Assembly (NCBI RefSeq): GCF_902712855.1
Contig: NZ_LR743508.1
Span: 372,001 to 436,000 of the forward strand
Origin: Variovorax paradoxus
GTDB lineage: Bacteria; Pseudomonadota; Gammaproteobacteria; Burkholderiales; Burkholderiaceae_C
DNA: 64,000 nt
Direction of reading: 5' to 3'
Part shown: piece by piece, positions 12,582 to 20,558 of the stretch
How the letters are laid out: every line of letters begins with the position of its first letter
Position numbering within the stretch: the first letter of the stretch is position 1
The notes under the pieces: generated by a model
Database searches by the model: none
What the model was told of the DNA's origin: nothing
The model's input: the letters and a program-made list of their open reading frames with translations, nothing else
Translations under genes and position numbers: made by a program

Positions 12582-13094
12582 CTACTGCGTCGATCCCGCG
12601 CGAACGGGCAGCTTCCAGTCGGGCCGGATGAAGTGGCAGGTGTAGCCGTTGGGAATGCGCTCCAGGTAGTCCTGGTGCTCCGGCTCGGCCTGCCAGAAGG
12701 CACCTGCCGGCGCGAGCTCGGTGACCACCTTGGCGGGCCAGAGGCCCGAGGCGTCCACGTCGGCGATGGTGTCCTCGGCCACGCGCTTCTGCTCGTCGCT
12801 CGTGTAGAAGATGGCCGAGCGGTAGCTCAGGCCCACGTCGTTGCCCTGGCGGTTGCGCGTGCTCGGATCATGGATCTGGAAGAAGAACTCGAGCAGCTTG
12901 CGGTAGCTGATCTTCGCCGGGTCGAACACGATCTCGATGGCTTCGGCGTGCGTGCCGTGGTTGCGATAGGTGGCATTGGGCACGTCGCCGCCCGAGTAGC
13001 CCACACGCGTGGAGATCACGCCGTCGTACTTGCGGATGAGGTCCTGCATGCCCCAGAAGCAGCCGCCGGCCAGGATTGCGGTTTCTTGAGTCAC
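12582..13094 (-). CDS. msrA: Peptide-methionine (S)-S-oxide reductase MsrA
   Basis: 170 residues from a GTG at 13094 that overlaps the msrB stop by GTGA. The catalytic motif GCFWG (11-15, Cys12) and GYSGG, YRNHGTHAEAIEIVFDP and IHDPS are all present. It reduces the S-epimer of methionine sulfoxide in proteins using thioredoxin. There is no signal peptide, so it acts in the cytoplasm. Co-transcribed as the second gene after msrB. Confidence 0.97.
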   Translation of the reverse strand: MTQETAILAGGCFWGMQDLIRKYDGVISTRVGYSGGDVPNATYRNHGTHAEAIEIVFDPAKISYRKLLEFFFQIHDPSTRNRQGNDVGLSYRSAIFYTSDEQKRVAEDTIADVDASGLWPAKVVTELAPAGAFWQAEPEHQDYLERIPNGYTCHFIRPDWKLPVRAGSTQ

Positions 13095-13540
13095 TTGATG
13101 TCCTCCACTTGGTCGATGTAGGCGCCATAGCCTTGCGCGGCCATGTCGTCGCGGTGAATGAAACGCAGCGATGCGGAGTTGATGCAGTAGCGCAGTCCGC
13201 CGCGGTCCGAAGGGCCGTCGGGGAAGACGTGGCCCAGGTGGCTGTCGCCGTGCGCCGAGCGCACCTCGGTGCGGATCATGCCGTGCGAAGTGTCGCGCAG
13301 CTCGTTGACATGCGCCGGCACGATCGGCTTGGTGAAGCTGGGCCAGCCGCAGCCCGATTCGAACTTGTCGGACGACGCGAACAGCGGCTCGCCGGAGACG
13401 ATGTCGACGTAGATGCCGGGCTCCTCGTTGTCGAGGTACTCGCCGGTTCCGGGGCGCTCGGTTGCGCCTTCCTGCGTCACGAGGAACTGTTCCCGGGACA
13501 GTGCGGCAATGGCTTCGGGCGTCTTGCGGTAGTCGGGCAT
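13091..13540 (-). CDS. msrB: Peptide-methionine (R)-S-oxide reductase MsrB
   Basis: 149 residues from the ATG at 13540. Signature blocks ESGCGWPSF (61-69), HLGHVFPDGP (101-110) and RYCINSASLRF (117-127) are present; Cys119 is the catalytic nucleophile. The paired CxxC zinc motifs of the zinc-binding MsrB type are absent, so this is the zinc-free form. It repairs the R-epimer of methionine sulfoxide, complementing MsrA encoded directly downstream with a 4-base overlap. The frame stays open upstream beyond 13540 through unrelated sequence; ignore that extension. Confidence 0.97.
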   Translation of the reverse strand: MPDYRKTPEAIAALSREQFLVTQEGATERPGTGEYLDNEEPGIYVDIVSGEPLFASSDKFESGCGWPSFTKPIVPAHVNELRDTSHGMIRTEVRSAHGDSHLGHVFPDGPSDRGGLRYCINSASLRFIHRDDMAAQGYGAYIDQVEDIK

Positions 13541-13743
13541 GCGGTTTTCTCCTTTTGAACCGGTGGAGGGAGTGTCGAACGTTGGGATCTTCGGGAAAAA
13601 GACAAGCCCGCAGGGTCTGTCGGCCTTTGCGGCCGGGGCATGCCCGCGCCTTGCGACGCGAGGTCGACGGACTCGCGTGACGGCCACGGGGCGCCTACGG
13701 AGCCGGTGTGAGCGGCCGCGCGCGAGTCGCGGTGAAGCGAAGG

Positions 13744-15753
13744 TCAGCCTTGCGTTGGCGCCGCCGGCCGGCCGCAGATCAGTGCGAGCAGCGCATGGGG
13801 CTGCAGCGGCTTGCCCAGGTGGGCGTCGAAGCCGGCCTCGGTGGCCCTGGCATGGTCCTGCGGCCGCGTGAAGGCGGTGTGCGCCACGCAGAACAGCCGC
13901 GGCTTGCCCCGCGCGCGTTCGCGCTGCCGCACCTCGCGGATCAGTTCGTAGCCGTCGCGCCCCGGCAGCCCGATGTCGCTGATCAGCACGTCGGGCCATT
14001 TCTGCTCGAACAGATGCAGCGCCTCGTCGTAGTCGACGCCCAGGCGCACGGTGGCGCCGGCGTCGGACAGCACGACCGCCATGATCTCGCTCGCATCGGC
14101 GTTGTCCTCGATCACCATCACGTCGAGCCCGGCCAGCACACGGTCGGCGGACGCCGAAGACGACAGCAAGGCCCCCGCGGGGCGTGCATCGTCCGTGTCG
14201 AGCAGCACGAGGGGCGCTTCGCCCGAAGGCACCACGCCGAGCACCACGCGCAGCGTGGCACCGTGCCCTTCGCCCGCGCTGTGCGCCGACACGCTGCCGC
14301 CGTGCAGCTCGGCCAGGTTCCTGACGATCGACAGGCCCAGCCCCAGGCCGCCATGGAAGCGGTTGTCGGGCGAGTCGCTCTGCGAGAAACGGTCGAACAG
14401 GTGCTGCAGGAAGTCGGAGCTGATGCCACGCCCGAAGTCCTGCACGGTCAGGTCGAGCAGGTCGCCCTCGCGGTGCAGCTCGACGAGGATGCGCCCCGCC
14501 TCGCTGGAGAACTTGATGGCGTTCGACAGCAGGTTCCACACGATCTGCTGGAAGCGCGTGGCGTCGAGCCAGGCGGGCGGATCGACCTGGCCCTGGTCGA
14601 ACACGATGCTCAGCCGCTTCGCAGCCGCCGGCGCCGCCAGCGCCTCGATGGCGGCGCTCACCAGCGCGCGCGGCTCGCTCCACTCGCGGTGCAGCCGCAG
14701 CTTGCCCGAGCTGATGCGCGACACGTCCAGGATGTCGGCGATGAGCCGTGTCTGCGCCTTCACGCTGCGGTCGATGGCGTTCAGGCCCTTCTCCATCTGC
14801 TCCGGCGTGCGGTTGCCGACCTTGAGCACATGCACCCACCCGCCGATGGCATTGAGCGGGTTGCGCAGCTCGTGCGAGAGCACGGCCACGAAGTCGTCCT
14901 TGGTGCGGCTCAGGCGCTCGGCCGCGGCGCGCGCCGCCTGCTCGCGCTCCAGCACCTCGCGCCGGCGCGCCTCGAGCTCGAAGCGCTCGGACACGTCGAG
15001 CGCGATGCCCACGCGCAGACCCGGCTCGATGTGCGCCGACATGGTCCACTCGAGCCGGATCCAGGAGCCGTCCTGCCGCAGCAGCGGGAACTCGCCCTTC
15101 CATGAAGAAGCCGGCGGCTGCGCCCCGGAGGTGTGGCTCAGCACGAAGGCCGTCCACTCGTCGGGTGCGAATGCGCTCACCGGCTGGCCGATCAGCGCGT
15201 CGCGCGACTGGCCCAGCATGGCGACCATGGCGGGGTTGACGTCGGCGAAGCGGCCCTCGGCGTCGATCAGCGCCATGCCGGTGGGTGCGTGGTCGTAGAT
15301 GGCGCGGAAGCGCGCTTCGCTGTTGCGCTGCTTCTCCTCGGCCATGCGCGCGCGGATCAGCGCCTGCAACGTGGCGACGAGAACCGGCGGCTCGACCGGA
15401 TGGACCAGGTAGGCGTCGGCGCCGGCATTGAGGCCGGCCACCTTGTCCTCGTTGCGCACGAAGGTGGCCGACAGGTGCACCACGGGCAGCGTGGCGGTCT
15501 CGGGTTTCAGGCGCAGTTCGCGGCACACCTCGAAGCCGCTGAAGTCGGGCAGGTGCACGTCGAGCACCACCGCAGAGACCTGGCGCGAGGCGAGCGCCAG
15601 CGCTTCGCCGCCGGTCGCGGCCTCGCAGGTCTCGAAGCCCGCCGCGCGGATCACGCGCGCCGTGGTGTATCGCGTGGTCGGGTTGTCGTCCACCACCAGC
15701 ACGGTGTGGCGCGACCGGTCGATCGTGGTGCTGATCAGCGGCTCGGTCGGCAT
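13744..15753 (-). CDS. Hybrid sensor histidine kinase / response regulator (REC-PAS-HisKA-HATPase-REC)
   Basis: 669 residues from the ATG at 15753. REC1 (about 16-132) has Asp65 in VVLDVHLP, but the usual Lys of the KP motif is His (YLVHPVEPP, about 115-123). A PAS domain (about 145-258) is followed by HisKA with His294 (VLSHELRNPL), HATPase (NAIKF, DFGRGIS, GLGLGLSIVRNL) and REC2 (about 545-660) with Asp in VLISDIGLPG and an intact GKP motif. No membrane segment, so it is cytosolic. It is the last gene of the stressosome operon, 2 bases after the upstream kinase, and probably relays the stressosome output to a response regulator outside the window. Confidence 0.93.
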   Translation of the reverse strand: MPTEPLISTTIDRSRHTVLVVDDNPTTRYTTARVIRAAGFETCEAATGGEALALASRQVSAVVLDVHLPDFSGFEVCRELRLKPETATLPVVHLSATFVRNEDKVAGLNAGADAYLVHPVEPPVLVATLQALIRARMAEEKQRNSEARFRAIYDHAPTGMALIDAEGRFADVNPAMVAMLGQSRDALIGQPVSAFAPDEWTAFVLSHTSGAQPPASSWKGEFPLLRQDGSWIRLEWTMSAHIEPGLRVGIALDVSERFELEARRREVLEREQAARAAAERLSRTKDDFVAVLSHELRNPLNAIGGWVHVLKVGNRTPEQMEKGLNAIDRSVKAQTRLIADILDVSRISSGKLRLHREWSEPRALVSAAIEALAAPAAAKRLSIVFDQGQVDPPAWLDATRFQQIVWNLLSNAIKFSSEAGRILVELHREGDLLDLTVQDFGRGISSDFLQHLFDRFSQSDSPDNRFHGGLGLGLSIVRNLAELHGGSVSAHSAGEGHGATLRVVLGVVPSGEAPLVLLDTDDARPAGALLSSSASADRVLAGLDVMVIEDNADASEIMAVVLSDAGATVRLGVDYDEALHLFEQKWPDVLISDIGLPGRDGYELIREVRQRERARGKPRLFCVAHTAFTRPQDHARATEAGFDAHLGKPLQPHALLALICGRPAAPTQG

Positions 15754-15755
15754 GG

Positions 15756-16628
15756 TCACTCCGGCCCGGCCGGGTCCTGCGTCGGAACCAGAACGGGCAG
15801 CGTCACGGAAAACACCGAACCCTTGCCCAGTTCGCTCGCCACCTCCACGTGCCCGCCGAGCAGCGTCGCGAGCTGGCGGCTCAGCGACAGGCCGAGGCCG
15901 GTGCCGCGAAGGCGCTTCTGCACCGGCGAATCGACCTGGGAGAAGTCGTCGAACACCGCGGCGTGGTGCTCGGGGGCGATGCCGATGCCGGTGTCCGACA
16001 CCGAGAACCTCACCGCATGCTCGCCGCTGCGCGTGGCGGAGACGCGGACTTCGCCCTGCGGCGTGAACTTGAGCGCGTTGGAGACGAAGTTGCGCAGGAT
16101 CTGCGACAGCTTGCGGTCGTCCGTGTAGAGCTTGGGCAGCCCTTCGGGCTCCTCGAAGATCAGCGCGGTGGACGGGTTGTGCAGCACCGGACGGAACATG
16201 CCGCGCAGTGCCGAGAACAGGTCGACCATCTCGAACCAGGCCGGGGAGATCTCGACGCGCCCCGCCTCGATCTTGGCGAGGTCGAGCAGGTCGTCGACCA
16301 TGTCGGCCAGTTCGGTCGCCGTGGTGTCGACGAAGCCCACCTGCTTTGACTGCTCGGGCGTCAGCGGGCCGTCCACGCGGTCGCTGAGCAGCCGGGCCAC
16401 ACTGCGGATCGCGCTGATGGGCGTGCGGAACTCGTGGCTCATGTAGGCCAGGAAGCGGCTCTTGAGTTCGGTGGCCTTCCTGAGCTGCTCGGCCTGGGCA
16501 TCGAGTTCGGCATACAGCGCGACCACGCCGCGGTTCGTTTCCTCGAGCTCCGCGCGCAGTTCCTCCACCTCGCGTCGGCTTGCGGCCAGCGCGTCTTCCC
16601 GGTCGGTCATGGCGACGGGACTGTTCAT
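15756..16628 (-). CDS. Sensor histidine kinase of the stressosome operon
   Basis: 290 residues. An N-terminal coiled coil (about 10-55) leads into HisKA with His65 (FLAYMSHEFRTP) and a HATPase domain (about 165-280: NALKF, DTGIGI, GTGLGLSLSRQLATLLGG). There is no transmembrane or recognisable sensory domain; the signal is therefore likely received through protein contact, plausibly from RsbT released by the stressosome. The gene is 3 bases downstream of the RsbX-like phosphatase gene and 2 bases before the hybrid kinase gene, so all are one operon. The physical partner is inference. Confidence 0.93.
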   Translation of the reverse strand: MNSPVAMTDREDALAASRREVEELRAELEETNRGVVALYAELDAQAEQLRKATELKSRFLAYMSHEFRTPISAIRSVARLLSDRVDGPLTPEQSKQVGFVDTTATELADMVDDLLDLAKIEAGRVEISPAWFEMVDLFSALRGMFRPVLHNPSTALIFEEPEGLPKLYTDDRKLSQILRNFVSNALKFTPQGEVRVSATRSGEHAVRFSVSDTGIGIAPEHHAAVFDDFSQVDSPVQKRLRGTGLGLSLSRQLATLLGGHVEVASELGKGSVFSVTLPVLVPTQDPAGPE

Positions 16629-16631
16629 CGG

Positions 16632-17645
16632 TTATTCCTTTCGGCGGATCACCACGACGGTCGCATCGTCGCGGTGCCGCGTATGGTCGCGCAAAAGCAC
16701 GGCGGCTACCAGCGTGGGATCCCGCTGCAGCAGCGGGCGGATGCGATCGAGCGTCCAGCGGGTCTCGATGCCGTCGCTGTGCAGCACCACCAGCGCGTGG
16801 TCCGGCCACTCGAGCGAAGCGCTCTCGGGCTTGCGGATCTGCATGCCTGCGGTGCCGTGCTGGGTGATGATCGACTTGTCGAACACGCCCGACACCACGC
16901 GTCCCACGATGTTGCCAGCGCCGCTGTAGCTGACGGTCGCGCCCGCCGCATCGATGCGCAGCGCGCACACCGCCGCACCGCGCGTGGTCTGCAGTTCGCG
17001 GTGCACCCGCTGCACCGTCTCGCGCACGTCGTCTTCCGGCGCCCGGACAAACGCGCCGATCGCGGCATCCGCTGCCTTGGCCGCGTCGGGCCCGTGGCCC
17101 AGGCCATCGGCCAGCAGCACGGTGGCCAGGTCGCCGTGGAAGGCATAGGCCCAGCCGTCGCCGCTCACCGACTCGTGGGGCGCCGGCAGGCAGACGGCGC
17201 CCACCTGGAAGATGGAAGCCGGCTGCGCGGCGGCGTTCTTCGCGCGCACGCGCGCCACGCCCACCGTGCCGTCCGGCATCGATGAATGGACATCGAAGTC
17301 GTCGGCCAGCCGGCGCACCGCCCCCAGCCCGGTGCCGGGCGTGCTGCCGGACGAATGGCCGTCCTGCATCGCCAGCGCCAGGTCGGGGATGCCGGGACCG
17401 TCGTCGATGGAAAGCACCTCGACCTCGCTCGACTGCGGGCGCACGGCGATCAGCAGGCGGCCGCCCCGCGCATGACGCTGCAGGTTGGTGCCCAGTTCGG
17501 TCACCACCAGCGCCAGCCGGCCGGCATCGACCTCGCTCCAGCCCATTTCGGCCACCGCCTGCGCCGCATGCCGGCGCGCCTCGCCGACGCGGCTGGCGTC
17601 GTCCATCGCGAAGGCCTTGTGAGTCCAGCCCGTGAAGGTGGTCAT
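16632..17645 (-). CDS. RsbX-like SpoIIE phosphatase with N-terminal anti-sigma-factor-type ATPase domain
   Basis: 337 residues from the ATG at 17645 (ATGA overlap with rsbT). Residues 1-135 are a HATPase_c domain of the RsbT/RsbW kind (ELGTNLQRHA, DDGPGI, GTGLGAVRRL). Residues 145-335 are a PP2C/SpoIIE phosphatase domain with metal-binding Asp in SGDGW (163) and ADGLGHG (180). In Bacillus the matching role, RsbX, dephosphorylates RsbR and RsbS to reset the stressosome; here it is fused to a second kinase-like domain. Family facts are established; the role in this organism is inferred from position. Confidence 0.9.
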   Translation of the reverse strand: MTTFTGWTHKAFAMDDASRVGEARRHAAQAVAEMGWSEVDAGRLALVVTELGTNLQRHARGGRLLIAVRPQSSEVEVLSIDDGPGIPDLALAMQDGHSSGSTPGTGLGAVRRLADDFDVHSSMPDGTVGVARVRAKNAAAQPASIFQVGAVCLPAPHESVSGDGWAYAFHGDLATVLLADGLGHGPDAAKAADAAIGAFVRAPEDDVRETVQRVHRELQTTRGAAVCALRIDAAGATVSYSGAGNIVGRVVSGVFDKSIITQHGTAGMQIRKPESASLEWPDHALVVLHSDGIETRWTLDRIRPLLQRDPTLVAAVLLRDHTRHRDDATVVVIRRKE

Positions 17646-18046
17646 TTCCACTTGGTGATGCTCACTCGGGTGCCCGCGCCCGGGCTCGACGAGATGTCGA
17701 ACTCGTTGACGAGCCGCTTGCTGCCCGGCAAGCCGAGGCCCATGCCGGAGCCGCTGGTCCAGCCGTCCGTGAGCGCGAGCGCGAGGTCGGCGATGCCGGG
17801 GCCTTCGTCCTCGAAGTGCAGCACCAGGCCGCGCCGCCCGTTGCGTTCGGCGAACTCCCAGCGCATGCGACCGCCCCCGCCGTGGATCAGCGTGTTGCGC
17901 GACAGCTCGCTGGCGGCCGTGATCATCTTCGTCTGGTCGACCAGCGACAGCTTCAGGTCCTGGCACAGCGCACGCACCATCTGCCGGCTCGCGACGATGT
18001 TCTGCTCGTTGAGCAGCGGCAGCACGCCGGTTTGTTCAACGGCCAA
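17642..18046 (-). CDS. rsbT: Switch kinase RsbT (anti-sigma regulatory factor family)
   Basis: 134 residues from a TTG at 18046, 11 bases inside the end of rsbS. The fold is a single HATPase_c domain: SELSRNTLIHGGGG for the N box, DEGPGI for G1 and GMGLGLPGSKRL for G2, the usual RsbT signatures. RsbT phosphorylates the STAS domains of RsbR and RsbS and, once released, activates a downstream partner. In Bacillus this is RsbU; no RsbU or sigma-B is seen here, so the adjacent kinases or phosphatase are candidates. Confidence 0.93.
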   Translation of the reverse strand: MAVEQTGVLPLLNEQNIVASRQMVRALCQDLKLSLVDQTKMITAASELSRNTLIHGGGGRMRWEFAERNGRRGLVLHFEDEGPGIADLALALTDGWTSGSGMGLGLPGSKRLVNEFDISSSPGAGTRVSITKWK

Positions 18047-18410
18047 GGATGTTCTCCTGGCGGGCGCGCCGCAGGAGTTCCATGCCGCGTTCGACGTTGA
18101 GCGCAGTCTGCACGCCTTCCAGCGAGAGCCCGAGTTCGACCAGCGTGATGGCCACTGCGGGCTGCATGCCGACCACCACCGTGGTGGCCGAGAGGATGCG
18201 CGCGATGCCCGAGATGCTGGTGAGCATGCGGCCGACGAAGGAGTCGACGATCTCGAGCGCCGAGATGTCGATCATCACGCCCGAGGCGCCCGTGGCGGCG
18301 ATGCGGTTGGCCAGGTCGTCCTGCAACGTGAGGGCGGTCTGGTCCTGCATGTCGACCTGGATGGTCACCAGCAGGGTCTCGCCCATGCGAAGAATGGGAA
18401 TGCGGTCCAT
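18036..18410 (-). CDS. rsbS: Stressosome scaffold protein RsbS (STAS domain)
   Basis: 124 residues, a lone STAS domain. The phosphorylatable serine is retained as Ser57 in IDISALEIVDSFVGRML, the position corresponding to the RsbT target in Bacillus RsbS. It forms the core of the stressosome shell with RsbR, holding RsbT. It lies 10 bases downstream of rsbR and overlaps rsbT by 11 bases, so the three are made in fixed ratio. Confidence 0.94.
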   Translation of the reverse strand: MDRIPILRMGETLLVTIQVDMQDQTALTLQDDLANRIAATGASGVMIDISALEIVDSFVGRMLTSISGIARILSATTVVVGMQPAVAITLVELGLSLEGVQTALNVERGMELLRRARQENILGR

Positions 18411-18420
18411 GGCGTCGCGC

Positions 18421-19284
18421 TTACTTTTCGGCCGTGGCGACGGGGCCGCGCGTCACGCGCCAGCCGGTCTGCTGCAGCGCCAGGGCCAGGGCGTCGGCCA
18501 GCGTGGCCTTGGTGCGCACACCCTGCAGGTCGATGCCCAGGTGCACGATGGTCTGCGCAATCTGCGGGCGGATGCCGCTGATGATGCAGTCCGCGCCCAT
18601 GAGGCGGATGGCCGTGACCGTCTTCAGCAGGTGCTGTGCCACCAGGGTGTCGACGGTCGGCACGCCGGTGATGTCGATGATCGCGAGCTCCGAGCCGGTT
18701 TCCACGATCTTCTGCAGCAGTGCCTCCATGACCATCTGCGTGCGGCCGCTGTCGAGCACGCCGATCATCGGCACCGCGAGCACGCCGTCCCACAGCTTCA
18801 CGACCGGGGTGGACAGCTCGAGCAGCTCCTCCTGCTGGCGGCGGATGATTTCCTCGCGCGCGAGCTGGTAGATGCCGACCGTGTGCTGCGCCAGCTTGTC
18901 GACCAGGGTCGACAGCGCCCACATCGCGCTGCCCATGGCAGCGGGGTCGCTGCCCAGGCGGCGCTGGATGGCCTCGAACAACGGCCTCTTCAGGGACAGC
19001 ACGAACACGCTCGTGTCGGCTGCGGATTGGCCCTTGGCCGCTCGCGTGCGCGAGAGGTTGGCCAAGGTCTCGCGCAGCGGAGCCCACACCGGGGCGTCGA
19101 GGCGTGACGGGTCGGCGTCGGCACGCAGCCCGTCGCCCAGCTGGCGCACCACTTCGGCCGCCTCGACCTGGGCGCTGCGCCGCGCGCCGGGCTCGCTGAC
19201 GTGTGCTTCGTCCAGCCAGCCGTCGACGACGCGACTTTCCTCTTCACGCAGCGTGGCCAGCAGGGCCTGGTAGTCGTTGCTCAT
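18421..19284 (-). CDS. rsbR: RsbR-type stressosome co-antagonist (sensory N-terminus plus STAS)
   Basis: 287 residues. I chose the ATG at 19284 because GAGGAA precedes it at good spacing; an upstream ATG at 19317 has none. The N-terminal half (about 5-150) is an all-helical sensor domain of the RsbR kind; the STAS domain (about 160-275) keeps both threonine targets of RsbT: Thr213 in TGVPTVDTLVAQ and Thr245 in GIRPQIAQTIVHLGI. First gene of the operon rsbR-rsbS-rsbT-rsbX-kinase-hybrid kinase. The physical signal it senses is unknown. Confidence 0.93.
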   Translation of the reverse strand: MSNDYQALLATLREEESRVVDGWLDEAHVSEPGARRSAQVEAAEVVRQLGDGLRADADPSRLDAPVWAPLRETLANLSRTRAAKGQSAADTSVFVLSLKRPLFEAIQRRLGSDPAAMGSAMWALSTLVDKLAQHTVGIYQLAREEIIRRQQEELLELSTPVVKLWDGVLAVPMIGVLDSGRTQMVMEALLQKIVETGSELAIIDITGVPTVDTLVAQHLLKTVTAIRLMGADCIISGIRPQIAQTIVHLGIDLQGVRTKATLADALALALQQTGWRVTRGPVATAEK

Positions 19285-19565
19285 TGGATTCCTCTTCGGT
19301 TTTTTGGAGTCGTTCATGTGAGCGACGAGGCGACGCGAACAAATCGGCAAGGCCTGGCCGCGCGCTGTGCTTACCCGGGGATCGTAGCCGTGCCATGCAC
19401 CGGCGAAGGCACGCCGCAAATGCCGAACGGCGCTTTTTGACGTAGGCCGTCTCCCACAAATCCTCCGAGGGCGTCATCCTTGCCACAACTTGGCCCGCAG
19501 CGCCCTGTCTTTTGACATGAGGAGGCGGGATTTCGCCGTCACGCAGCCGGCGGCTGCGGCGGGGC

Positions 19566-19592
19566 GAAAAAAAAGCGCCTTGCGGCGCTTTT
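19566..19592 (-). terminator. Rho-independent terminator of the 19609-20010 gene
   Basis: AAAGCGCC / GGCGCTTT stem with a short loop, flanked by A and T runs; read on the minus strand the hairpin is followed by a run of eight T. It lies 17 bases after the stop codon at 19609. Confidence 0.85.
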
Positions 19593-19608
19593 CCTCGAGC
19601 CCAGGGGC

Positions 19609-20010
19609 TCAACCCTTCATGGCCTTGATGTCGGCCTTGGCCTTGTCGTGGTCGGCCTTGGCCTGGTTCACGCAGGCGCTCTTGGCATCGCCCGACTGGT
19701 CGTCGCACTTTTCCTTGGCGACTTCGTAGTTCATGGTGGCGGTCTCTTCGGCAACCTTCTTGGCGTGGCCGGCCGAGGGCTTGTAGTCCTGTTCGAGCTG
19801 GGCCTTGGCGACGTTCTCCACGCCCTTGGCTTCCTTCTCGCACACGTCCTTCGCGTTGTCCTTCATGGTGTCGCACTTGGCCTTGGCGACCTTGTAGTCG
19901 GCCGAGATCTTTTCCTTGGCAACCTTGTATTCGTCCTTGGTCATGGCGTTGGCCGCGCTCATGGCGAAGCAGCTGGATGCAATGGCGAGAACCAGAAGAT
20001 GTTGTTTCAT
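19609..20010 (-). CDS. Secreted Lys/Ala-rich repeat protein (133 aa), hypothetical
   Basis: Signal peptide MKQHLLVLAIASSCFAMSAANA (residues 1-22) predicts export. The mature part repeats the pattern Y.VAK.KCD....DAK..C: EYKVAKEK and DYKVAKAKCDTMKDNAKDVC (about 27-58) and NYEVAKEKCDDQSGDAKSAC (about 94-113), each repeat with two Cys that could pair. The composition is highly charged and helical. Such small proteins are found in Burkholderiales envelopes, but I know no function. It has its own good terminator, so it is probably a single-gene, well expressed unit. Confidence 0.85.
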   Translation of the reverse strand: MKQHLLVLAIASSCFAMSAANAMTKDEYKVAKEKISADYKVAKAKCDTMKDNAKDVCEKEAKGVENVAKAQLEQDYKPSAGHAKKVAEETATMNYEVAKEKCDDQSGDAKSACVNQAKADHDKAKADIKAMKG

Positions 20011-20208
20011 GAGAAGCCTCTCTTTTCGAATCGGATGATGGAGGAGCCGCACCGCGCGTCTCCATGGCACTCAATGTAGGGAGGCGGGAACGCGAAGCGG
20101 GTAGGACGACACCCAGCGCAAGGCTAGGTTGCCGCCATTCGACAGCGCAGGCGCGGGGCGCGGCGCGCACCGCAGCCGCGGTGCCGGCGCAGCCTGCTGC
20201 TCCTGCTG

Positions 20209-20463
20209 CTATGTGCCGGGGCGCCGCAGTTCGGTCGCGATGCCGTAGAGCGCCAGCATGCCGATCACATGGCCGATGGCCACGCCGGGCTCGCCCGACT
20301 CGATGCGCCCGACCGTCTGCACGTGGACGCCGAGACGCGCCGCGGCAGCGGCCTGCCCTTCGCCGGCGGCCATGCGCGCCTGCTTCGCAGCGGCGCCCAT
20401 TTCCTTGATTGCGCGAAGGGCGTCCTCGCCAATGTCCACGGAGATTCGCTTGCCTTGAGCCAT
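20209..20463 (-). CDS. XRE-family helix-turn-helix protein (84 aa)
   Basis: Starts MAQGKRISVDIGEDALRAIK at the ATG at 20463; the frame extends to 20562 without homology-like content. Residues about 32-78 hold the HTH (ARMAAGEGQAAAAARLGVHV then QTVGRIESGEPGVAIGHVIG), the arrangement found in the antitoxin-like partner of HipA. No toxin gene is adjacent, so it may be an orphan antitoxin or a small repressor. Confidence 0.8.
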   Translation of the reverse strand: MAQGKRISVDIGEDALRAIKEMGAAAKQARMAAGEGQAAAAARLGVHVQTVGRIESGEPGVAIGHVIGMLALYGIATELRRPGT

Positions 20464-20558
20464 CGCGCGATTCTCGCCTATGGCACCGTGATGGCGCCGC
20501 GATGCTGCCGGCCGGGCCACGCGCCGTTGCACCGGCGCTGCCCTGTGCGCCCTCTTCC

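Noticed and set aside
13091..15526. Upstream extension of the msrB frame through the hybrid kinase gene
   Set aside because: Only the last 149 residues from 13540 look like a protein; the rest is an out-of-frame reading of the kinase gene.
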